Below, piece by piece: positions 21,917 through 28,978 of a DNA stretch of 36,365 nt. This stretch comes from a virus. Below the pieces are notes generated by a model. The model saw only the letters and a program-made list of their open reading frames with translations. It made no database searches and was not told the DNA's origin. Both the position numbers and the translations under genes were made by a program. Location of the stretch: positions 1 through 36,365 of the IMG/VR virus record IMGVR_UViG_3300005265_000564. One strand, 5' to 3'. Position 1 is the first letter of the stretch. Each line of letters opens with the position of its first letter.

Positions 21917-23218
21917 TTATGATGGCTCCCTCAAGGGAGATATAAATCCTGGTAAAATTCCAGCAGTTGCCTGAGCATTTGTTATATTATAATATGTTCC
22001 AGAATAGGAATCATAATCCCAAAGCCCAATCCAAAAAGTCCATAAATTGATTTGTTGAAAAACATTTTGTAAATTCAAGATTATATTTCTGACTTTTTTG
22101 AATTGTTCTTCATTTATAAATGTTAAATTTGCTGAATCGTAATATTTCAAAAATATGTCTATACCAGATAAACCTTTTTCGTCAACTGATAAATGATAAT
22201 ATTCAGTTGTTGGAAAAAGATATGTTTGTGTTGCTGTTACGGCATAAGCATAAAGAGGTATATTTATGTCAAGAGTCAAGCCTGAAATGTAATAATTATA
22301 GCCTCCATGAATATCTGGGTCATAACCTTTCAATTCAAATAAACAAGGAGCGACTTGAACTGGCAAAGGAAAGTTTGTTATTTCTGAAGCAGAGTAAGCT
22401 CCTATCCCCAAAATTCCTTCCCAGTCAAATACTGGAAAGGCAGTATGAATATAATATTTTCCATTGTATTCAAAAACTTCACCAGGAGAACTTCCTTGAG
22501 CAAATTTTATTCCTGGTTTTGCTTCTTCTATTGTTACCCACTCTAAATCGAGAGTTTTATTTTCATGATTAGCAAAAGCATTTAATATGTAATATCCTAT
22601 TTCTGATGGAATTTCAGGAACATTAGTAGGTGGCTGTAATCTGTATCCAAAATTAAGAAATTTTGTAAAATCTTCAACAAATGTTATTGTTGGAGTAGCT
22701 CCAAGAGTCATTTCCCATAATGAAACTCCCTGTCGAGCAGGCACCCATGTAAATGGAAGCCAATATAATGAAAAATTGGAATCTTTTTCAAAAATTTCAT
22801 GAGTTGAATCAGGCAGGGGATATGATTTTTGCAAATCTGTTTGATATAAAATCTTGTATAATGTTCTGAATGAGTCTTCATATGCATAGAGTGGAATAGC
22901 ATAATTTTTTAGAGAAAAATCGAATATTTCATGTGTATTTGTTCCTTCTGCTATAACTCTATATGTTGCAGATTCCCTGGGAATATCAAATTGTAAAGAA
23001 AATTTTCCATTATTATCAACAGGAATAGGAGCAGAATCTACTATTACTGTGTCTGGAAGCCTTTTGAATGTTATGTTGATAGTTGTGTCTGAACTTTCCC
23101 CCTCTATAATTACACTCGTAGTTGGAGGAATTACATTGTCCCTTTTGTAGAATCCCTTTGGTAGAAATTTCAGAAGATTGTGAAATATTTTAGTATTTTC
23201 AGGTAATGTTACTTTCAT
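21917..23218 (-). CDS. Baseplate-fibre connector candidate (gpI position)
   Basis: A 433-aa protein that follows baseplate J by two bases and precedes the fibre, the place of tail protein I in P2-like phages. The N-terminus (NLLKFLPKGFYKRDN) is followed by a small Ig-like beta domain (about residues 35-105: SVIIEGESSDTTINITF ... RVIAEGTNTHEIFDFSL). A helical part with FRTLYKILYQTDLQKSYPLP follows, then aromatic-rich regions. No direct similarity to gpI is clear by eye; the call rests mainly on position and on size, which is larger than P2 gpI. Confidence 0.45.
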   Translation of the reverse strand: MKVTLPENTKIFHNLLKFLPKGFYKRDNVIPPTTSVIIEGESSDTTINITFKRLPDTVIVDSAPIPVDNNGKFSLQFDIPRESATYRVIAEGTNTHEIFDFSLKNYAIPLYAYEDSFRTLYKILYQTDLQKSYPLPDSTHEIFEKDSNFSLYWLPFTWVPARQGVSLWEMTLGATPTITFVEDFTKFLNFGYRLQPPTNVPEIPSEIGYYILNAFANHENKTLDLEWVTIEEAKPGIKFAQGSSPGEVFEYNGKYYIHTAFPVFDWEGILGIGAYSASEITNFPLPVQVAPCLFELKGYDPDIHGGYNYYISGLTLDINIPLYAYAVTATQTYLFPTTEYYHLSVDEKGLSGIDIFLKYYDSANLTFINEEQFKKVRNIILNLQNVFQQINLWTFWIGLWDYDSYSGTYYNITNAQATAGILPGFISPLREPS

Positions 23219-23220
23219 AA

Positions 23221-24585
23221 TTATACCTCATTTATTGTCAATGTTCCCAATTTCGCATATTCCCAGTAATCTATTGTTATGTATGCGTCTTCCCCAGGGG
23301 TGTATGTTTTCCCTCTTGTTATATCTGTTATAGAAGTTTGCGAAGTATCTATGTAGTCAACTCCATCAACTTCTCCTATTACAACAATCAAATCTGATAT
23401 ATCAATTCTGTCTCCAAGTCCTTTTTCAGAAAAGAAATTGTTAACAGCATCTTCAACATTAGATTGAACTTCTGAAACATTTACAGAAGTATTATACCTG
23501 ATATACAAATCAATATCCAATTCAACTTTTCTACCCAATCTAACCATAATTGTATCTTCAGAACCAATATACCATATACCCTTTTCCCACAAAGCACTCT
23601 GGACTTGTCTTACCAAAGGATGATATTTGTATGTGTATGGGTAAGAACCAGGATTTAAAGTGTGCTGCCAAATAGAACCAGAATAAATATTGTCAGCAGG
23701 GTCTTGTGTTATAGGGAGAACTGGTTCATAAATTTCTTCATAAGAATTTGCCGAAGCTTCTACATATATATCAGGCAATATCACCCAAACATCCATTCCG
23801 TAGCCTCTGTAATATTCTGGCTGTCCTACCCATTTGATATAAACATCTATTGCACCAGCAGTATAAACAACTTGTTCTATGAAGGAAGTCAGACTTGGAA
23901 CTTGAACCATATTCCACTGTGCTATTCTCTCCAAAAAATCTTCCAGCTCTTCTTCATCTTCTCCTCCTTCAGTAGCACTTGAATTTGATACTTGAACTAT
24001 GTTTGTTACTGTTCCTGAAAAGTCTTTCCAAGAATTTATACTACCTGCTGAAACATTAGTTGAACTACCTGTTGTTTCAGAAACAATAGGAATATCTGCG
24101 TAATACAATCCCAAATCTGAATCAAAATTGACTTTGACTTCTCCAACTATTAAAGGATAAAATTTTATTCCAGTTGTTGAGTAAAAAGTTAGATTTGTAT
24201 TTGGTGTTGGAATTGTTAGAGAGCTTGAAGATAGATAAACCCTGACCATTCCATATGACTTCTTTGCAGGAATAGGCTGTAGTGGATAAAATCTTCTTTT
24301 GGCATCATTCTTTATCATGTCATTTAATTCATCGTCCGTAAGATTCAGGTGCTCTTTTAAAGCAGATTTGAGAATGTCATCATTATAAATTGAAAGAAAA
24401 CCAGCAGGAGTTATTGACCTGTAAATATATTCTGCTATTGCATAGGCTCTTCTGAATTCCTGTAAAGGAACTGTAATGGAAATATCTGTGTGAGGCAATC
24501 CAGGAGCCCAAACAATGTTTGGTGCTATTGACTTTGCCCTATCCAATAAACTTCTTAAAATTTCATCACTACTTGGAATCTTCAT
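23221..24585 (-). CDS. Baseplate J-like protein (gpJ/gp6 family)
   Basis: A 454-aa baseplate wedge protein. The family hallmark is visible: after a beta-rich region comes GTVTNIVQVSNSSATEGGED (191-210) and EEELEDFLERI, i.e. the I..V.N...A..GG.DEE pattern of Baseplate_J, then a helical domain and a C-terminal KVELDIDLYIR strand with DRIDISDLIVVIGEVDGV. This last part is the usual J C-terminal segment. GGAGG is well placed before the ATG. It connects wedges around the hub and carries the fibre-linking proteins encoded downstream. Confidence 0.85.
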   Translation of the reverse strand: MKIPSSDEILRSLLDRAKSIAPNIVWAPGLPHTDISITVPLQEFRRAYAIAEYIYRSITPAGFLSIYNDDILKSALKEHLNLTDDELNDMIKNDAKRRFYPLQPIPAKKSYGMVRVYLSSSSLTIPTPNTNLTFYSTTGIKFYPLIVGEVKVNFDSDLGLYYADIPIVSETTGSSTNVSAGSINSWKDFSGTVTNIVQVSNSSATEGGEDEEELEDFLERIAQWNMVQVPSLTSFIEQVVYTAGAIDVYIKWVGQPEYYRGYGMDVWVILPDIYVEASANSYEEIYEPVLPITQDPADNIYSGSIWQHTLNPGSYPYTYKYHPLVRQVQSALWEKGIWYIGSEDTIMVRLGRKVELDIDLYIRYNTSVNVSEVQSNVEDAVNNFFSEKGLGDRIDISDLIVVIGEVDGVDYIDTSQTSITDITRGKTYTPGEDAYITIDYWEYAKLGTLTINEV

Positions 24586-24606
24586 TCTGTTCCTCCTTTA
24601 ATTATA

Positions 24607-25131
24607 TTAAACTTCTTCAGACAATGAGACTACAACTTTCGTAGGGTCTGATGAATCTAAATTTATGTCAATGTAGGAAATTCTTCCTTTCCATCCATAT
24701 TGTTTTAGCAATGATAAAGATTTTATTATATTCATCATAATTGTTGCTTTTGTTGTTTTTGTATACTTTTGGCTATATTTGCCAGGAACTAATAAGCCAA
24801 CTCCAATTCCTCCTACCTCTTCTCCGAATATAATTCTTGGAAGAACTGGTTCTAAACTTTCTTCAGTTAAATCATATATTTCAGATAAGTTTAAATCCCA
24901 CAAATCATCTTCTCCTTTGAAACAAACAAATGATTTGAAATATTTTCCATTTTTTACATTGGGGCTTTCTCCAACAATAATTTTTTCAACTGGTTCTGTC
25001 TTTAACAATTCAGTGTTATAATCTATATTATTTATTAAGCTTTCTGTAAAATAGGTTTTTTCGACAGTTATTTTTTCTTCATAGAATTTCTGTGAAATAG
25101 AACCTATATAAAATATAATTACATTGCCCAT
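24607..25131 (-). CDS. Baseplate-region paralogue B, 174 aa
   Basis: A paralogue of the 184-aa protein encoded at 26061-26615. The shared C-terminal 110 residues include KSFVCFK, WDL, LPRI-FGEEVGGIG-GLLV-GKYSQKYT, MNI-KSL--LK-YG and LDSSDPTKV; the N-terminal 50-60 residues are different. Lying just before the J gene, it occupies the place of gp25/W in many phages, but the shared block does not look like gp25. It is best described as a structural protein of unknown type. Start at 25131 with AAGGAAG upstream. Confidence 0.75.
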   Translation of the reverse strand: MGNVIIFYIGSISQKFYEEKITVEKTYFTESLINNIDYNTELLKTEPVEKIIVGESPNVKNGKYFKSFVCFKGEDDLWDLNLSEIYDLTEESLEPVLPRIIFGEEVGGIGVGLLVPGKYSQKYTKTTKATIMMNIIKSLSLLKQYGWKGRISYIDINLDSSDPTKVVVSLSEEV

Positions 25132-25135
25132 AAAA

Positions 25136-26059
25136 TTACTTCCTTAAAGCTGGTGTATTCCAAATTGCCGAAGGTATGATTCCAATATATTCTGCTACTA
25201 ATTCCCATTCTGTTCCATCGGAAATTGGTGTTCTGTATATTGCAAAATAACTATCAAAAGGAGGAGGAGATACAATGTCTCCAATCAAGAATATATATGA
25301 ATTGTCATGTGTGATAGCTCTCGGAGTATAATCCAATGTATCCGTTGCAATTGTTTTGAGCAAATTCAAATTTAAGTCTAAAACCGCTACACTATAATCA
25401 GATGAATTAATGAGAGTAACATAATTTCCATTTACATCAAATCCTTCAAATTCGCTTAAAATTGTATCACTGTTGTATATGTTTAAAATATTTCCTGACC
25501 AATCTATTTGTCTCAAGTAGTAATCATCTGCGACACAATAAAGATAAGAACCTTTCCCAATAACATTCAGAGAACTAAACGAGAATGAAGTCTGTTCTGT
25601 TTCTGTTAGTATATTGTATATTATGGCATTATAACTACTTTTTTGCCCAAACATAAGAGTTTCATCATCATTTATCCAGAATCTTTCCGCTGGTCTAATT
25701 CCAGAAGCTGATATATCAATTGCCTCTACAAAACCACCATCTGTTTTACTATACTTTTCAATATTTATTGATGTAAATGGTTGGGATATAGTATATAAAT
25801 AATTTGAATTAACCATAAAACTTCCTGCTTCTGAATTTGTGAAGAATCTGTCTGTGTTTTTCCATCTTAAAGTAGCATCAGCATTGTAAGAAGCCAACAT
25901 ATAATTTATGCCTTCTCCTCCAGATATATCTGCTATAAGATAATGATAGGAGAAATCAGAACCAATCCAAATCAAATCTTCATAATACCCATCTAAATCC
26001 GAAACATCTCTTGTGTATCTGAGTAAAGTTGAAGTATCGTATGTATCTATTCTTGACAT
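25136..26059 (-). CDS. Propeller-like structural protein between two paralogues, 307 aa
   Basis: A mostly beta protein with repeated strand-turn units that each contain a Tyr/Asp-rich hairpin (LIWIGSDFSYHYLIADI, NSNYLYTISQPF, GKGSYLYCVADDYYLRQID, NYVTLINSSDYSVAVLDL, NSYIFLIGDI). This pattern is typical of a beta-propeller. It has no signal peptide, membrane segment or catalytic motif. It is encoded between the two paralogous proteins and transcribed with them, so it is probably part of the virion; function unknown. Confidence 0.7.
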   Translation of the reverse strand: MSRIDTYDTSTLLRYTRDVSDLDGYYEDLIWIGSDFSYHYLIADISGGEGINYMLASYNADATLRWKNTDRFFTNSEAGSFMVNSNYLYTISQPFTSINIEKYSKTDGGFVEAIDISASGIRPAERFWINDDETLMFGQKSSYNAIIYNILTETEQTSFSFSSLNVIGKGSYLYCVADDYYLRQIDWSGNILNIYNSDTILSEFEGFDVNGNYVTLINSSDYSVAVLDLNLNLLKTIATDTLDYTPRAITHDNSYIFLIGDIVSPPPFDSYFAIYRTPISDGTEWELVAEYIGIIPSAIWNTPALRK

Positions 26060-26060
26060 A

Positions 26061-26615
26061 TTATGACTCCTTTATATAAATATTCACTTTTGTTGGGTCT
26101 GATGAATCCAAATATATTTGCAAGTCTTCTATGTTGAATTGTGCTCCATATCTCTTTAAATTTGCTAATGACTTGTGTATATTCAGTAGCATAGTCATTC
26201 TTGTCATTTCTGTGTATTTTTGACTATATTTTCCAGCTACAAGTAATCCTGCCCCAATACCACCAACTTCCTCACCAAATACAATTCTTGGCAGAAAGTC
26301 TTTTAAAGATGTTCCGAGATTGTCAATTTCCAAGTCCCAAATTTTATTATCATCTTTGAAACAAACAAAACTTTTTAGTTCTGAGCTTAACACATTTAAT
26401 GTAATTTTTCCAATTCTAAAATACTCAATCAATTGTTCTTCTTCTGTTTCTTCAGTTAAACTTTTGAGTGCTACTTGTTCGTAGTAGCCTTTCCGAACTG
26501 AACCACAAACCAAATTAGGAAGTTTTGCTGTTGGTTCTCCTTCTGTTATATCAATAACTGAAACAAGATTTGTTTTTTCAAATACAGTTAATTCAACAGC
26601 AGAATAATTTGCCAT
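26061..26615 (-). CDS. Baseplate-region paralogue A, 184 aa
   Basis: Shares with the 174-aa protein at 24607-25131 the block KSFVCFKD...LPRIVFGEEVGGIGAGLLV...GKYSQKYTEMTRMTML...LDSSDPTKV (about residues 80-178), while the first 75 residues differ. Two copies of one fold in a row mark an ancient duplication with divergence of the N-terminal part, which probably contacts different partners. AGGAG precedes the ATG. Structural role by context; family not recognised. Confidence 0.75.
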   Translation of the reverse strand: MANYSAVELTVFEKTNLVSVIDITEGEPTAKLPNLVCGSVRKGYYEQVALKSLTEETEEEQLIEYFRIGKITLNVLSSELKSFVCFKDDNKIWDLEIDNLGTSLKDFLPRIVFGEEVGGIGAGLLVAGKYSQKYTEMTRMTMLLNIHKSLANLKRYGAQFNIEDLQIYLDSSDPTKVNIYIKES

Positions 26616-26630
26616 TATTTAAACTCCTGT

Positions 26631-27494
26631 TTAATCTCCTAATATTGGGTCAGTTCCCTGTCTTACAAGAATAGCAGCATTTCCATTATCATAGATAAAT
26701 TCGTATACAATTGAATTAACAGTAACAGTATCTCCTTCAGCATACATTCCTTGTAAACTTAACCTGAGATAAGGAAGCTCAAGAATTTCTCTGCGACCTG
26801 ACGAATTTATGTAAATCCATTGTTTTCCAACAAATCTGCCAGGATTTCCATCAATGGGATTTCCAAATATTGAAGAAGTTCCGTTGCCACCCATATAAGT
26901 AGCAGCATATTCAATAGAAGTAAAGCCTGTAGTATTTCCTTTGGTAATAGCTCCGTCAATAAGTATACTGTTATAGCCAGAATTATAATTTGCCCCAAGA
27001 TAGTATCCAAATTCAAGACTCCTATCAGTTAACAATCCAGTGTAAACTGCTTCTGATTTATCAGCTGTTCTAAAAGCATACAAGAAATTTCCATCACTAA
27101 ATAACCAAATTCCATCTGGGAATGAAGCATAGGTTAATTTTTGTAAATAAGTGCTTCCATAATAAAAATAATCTTCATAAGAATCATAATTTGCTCCATA
27201 AGGAAAATACGAAGAATCTGGACTATCAAATGAATTGGGGTCTTGAAATGCTGAATGTCCTGGAGGATAAGCATGAAATTCTATATCATCTCCATTTGTA
27301 TAAATATGTAGTATTCCATAAGTTCCCATATGAGTTTCTGCTGTTTTCAACAAAATCTCAGTAGAGCTGGGACCAGAACCAGTATATTGACTTTCAATCC
27401 AGCCAACATTTGAATTTGTTAAGAACTCTCTCAAAGACGAAATTACTTCAGACAAAGAATTCAAACCAGTATATTTGTGCTCATACCAAGTCAT
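26631..27494 (-). CDS. Virion structural protein, 287 aa
   Basis: An aromatic and glycine-rich protein with no membrane segment. The N-terminal 40 residues (HKYTGLNSLSEVISSLREFL) form a helix and the rest is beta-rich, with many Tyr/Asp/Gly turns (FPYGANYDSYEDYFYYG, GYYLGANYNSGYN). I think it resembles proteins encoded in phage tail operons whose role is not known. GAGGAGG precedes the ATG. Confidence 0.65.
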   Translation of the reverse strand: MTWYEHKYTGLNSLSEVISSLREFLTNSNVGWIESQYTGSGPSSTEILLKTAETHMGTYGILHIYTNGDDIEFHAYPPGHSAFQDPNSFDSPDSSYFPYGANYDSYEDYFYYGSTYLQKLTYASFPDGIWLFSDGNFLYAFRTADKSEAVYTGLLTDRSLEFGYYLGANYNSGYNSILIDGAITKGNTTGFTSIEYAATYMGGNGTSSIFGNPIDGNPGRFVGKQWIYINSSGRREILELPYLRLSLQGMYAEGDTVTVNSIVYEFIYDNGNAAILVRQGTDPILGD

Positions 27495-27496
27495 AA

Positions 27497-28018
27497 TTAA
27501 ACCTCCTCATAGTTATACAAAATTCCATCTGACAAGATTTTTGAGGAATCCTTTTCAAAAATCTTGTTTAAAGTTTTTAAGTCAGCCAGAGCTATTACCA
27601 TTCCCAAAACTTTCTGTGGATATACAAATGAAATCATTCCATATCTGTTATTTTTTCCTTTCAGTTCCTGAACTTCATAATCTATATCAAAATTCTTTTT
27701 TAAATGATAAGACAATCTAACAGAAAATGGTTTGCTTCTTTCTTTGGAACGAATATCATAACCAACCATACCTCCACCATACTTATTTAATGTTAAAACA
27801 ACATAAAGATTAGCATTTATTTTATTAGCAAAAAATCCTCTTTCTCTAAAAGAACCATGACCCAGAAAGAAAGCCAAGTTGCCTGTTTCCTCAAGATTTA
27901 TTGCTGTGTCTAAAGCTATTTTTGACAATATGTGAGCTTCTTTTCCCATTGGAGTTGTTAGTCCCCGTCCTGCCAACTTTTTTGGCCTCCCCCAGAGTGT
28001 TGTTAATACTACCTTCAT
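27497..28018 (-). CDS. Degenerate amidase_3-like tail protein
   Basis: A 173-aa protein whose layout follows N-acetylmuramoyl-L-alanine amidase (family 3): VVLTTLWGRP at the first strand, GKEAHILSKIALDTAINLEETG in the place of the GLxEKDxNLxIA...LxxxG helix, FRERGFFANKINANLYVVLTLN for the ER..AN..ADLFVSIHAN strand, and MVIALADLKTLN near the end. The zinc-binding His of DPGHGG and of SIHAN are both absent here (TLWGRP, TLNKYGG), while the Glu of GKEA may remain. I start at 28018, with AGGAGG 7 nt upstream; an ATG one codon pair earlier overlaps that site. It may bind rather than cut peptidoglycan. Confidence 0.45.
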   Translation of the reverse strand: MKVVLTTLWGRPKKLAGRGLTTPMGKEAHILSKIALDTAINLEETGNLAFFLGHGSFRERGFFANKINANLYVVLTLNKYGGGMVGYDIRSKERSKPFSVRLSYHLKKNFDIDYEVQELKGKNNRYGMISFVYPQKVLGMVIALADLKTLNKIFEKDSSKILSDGILYNYEEV

Positions 28019-28031
28019 AGTCATTCCTCCT

Positions 28032-28970
28032 TTAATCAATTTTGACTGATGAAGAACTTATGTCTGTAAAAATATCCGTATTTGGATTTAAAACTATTCC
28101 TATGCACATTAGTGCTGAAATTACAGTATTTATACTCATTTGCAAATTTGTTAAATGAAATTGTGTTTGTGAATCTCTGACTGCCTTATATGTTGGCGAT
28201 TGTCCAAGTCTTACATCATTACTTTGACCAACTATTCTTGATGCCTCTACGAAAAATTCAGAAGTTAATTCAACAGAAACAGACTTTCCTTCATGTTTTA
28301 TAGATTCTACATCTGACTCTACAGAGTCTCCTATCAAATCTGTTTTGCTGAATTTAAGGTTAATTTCTTCAATAAAGGCTTCAACTTTTTGGGAAATCAA
28401 ATGCAAAAATTCAGTAGCAAAACTAATTGCTTTCGAAGCAACATTAAATACATTTACGACAAATTTCAAAAGTTTATTTTTTGTGAATGATATAATATTG
28501 TTCGATGTATTATAAGTTATAGAAAATACTGTAGATGGATATTGATTTCCTCCCAATTTCAATGAAATTCTGTCCCCTGACAAAGGAATTCTTCCAGACA
28601 ACTCGGCCATTCCATCACTTGTTATTTTTATCAAGGCATTGGAAAAGGGATGCATATATCCAAAGTCAGCTTCATCAAGAATAAGCTGATTTCCTGGCAA
28701 ATTTTCGGGGTAGCTTTTTGGCAATACTCCAATAATAATCCATTCTTCTGACTCTGTGTATAACAAAACTACGGAACTATCTTTTTTCAATATTCTAAAA
28801 TCAATAGAACTTTGAACACCATCAACAACTATTTGTAAAGAAGGAATGAAAACTTTATATGTTCCCAGAGGAACTCCATAACCGTAATCATCAAGGTTTC
28901 TCTCAATTTCTTTTATGGTTCCAAAAAATACAGGATTTGTCAGTATTTCTTTTTGAATTTTTCTTAACAT
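28032..28970 (-). CDS. Baseplate spike-like protein with an N-terminal OB-fold
   Basis: A 312-aa protein that follows the hub-like gene. Residues 26-47 (LDDYGYGVPLGTYKVFIPS) and the next strands (VVLLYTESEEWIIIGVLPK) fit the short OB-fold (gpV/gp5-N/gp45 type), i.e. gly-x-V-x-V, then VVLLY, then IIGVLP. A middle section (YMHPFSNALIKITSDGMAEL) precedes a long helical stretch (about 175-230) and then a Ser/Val-rich end. Position after the hub matches the spike in contractile tails. A clear metal-binding tip motif (HxH) is not seen, so it may only be the body or adaptor of the spike. Confidence 0.5.
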   Translation of the reverse strand: MLRKIQKEILTNPVFFGTIKEIERNLDDYGYGVPLGTYKVFIPSLQIVVDGVQSSIDFRILKKDSSVVLLYTESEEWIIIGVLPKSYPENLPGNQLILDEADFGYMHPFSNALIKITSDGMAELSGRIPLSGDRISLKLGGNQYPSTVFSITYNTSNNIISFTKNKLLKFVVNVFNVASKAISFATEFLHLISQKVEAFIEEINLKFSKTDLIGDSVESDVESIKHEGKSVSVELTSEFFVEASRIVGQSNDVRLGQSPTYKAVRDSQTQFHLTNLQMSINTVISALMCIGIVLNPNTDIFTDISSSSVKID

Positions 28971-28978
28971 AATGCCTC

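Noticed and set aside
22120-22572. A 150-aa plus-strand frame within the tail operon
   Set aside because: Antisense to the gpI-position gene, Leu/Lys/His-rich as expected for a shadow, and no Shine-Dalgarno site.
24607-25131. gp25/W-type baseplate wedge protein
   Set aside because: The place before J is right, but the conserved block (LPRIIFGEEVGGIG) does not follow the gp25 pattern, and a paralogue lies elsewhere.
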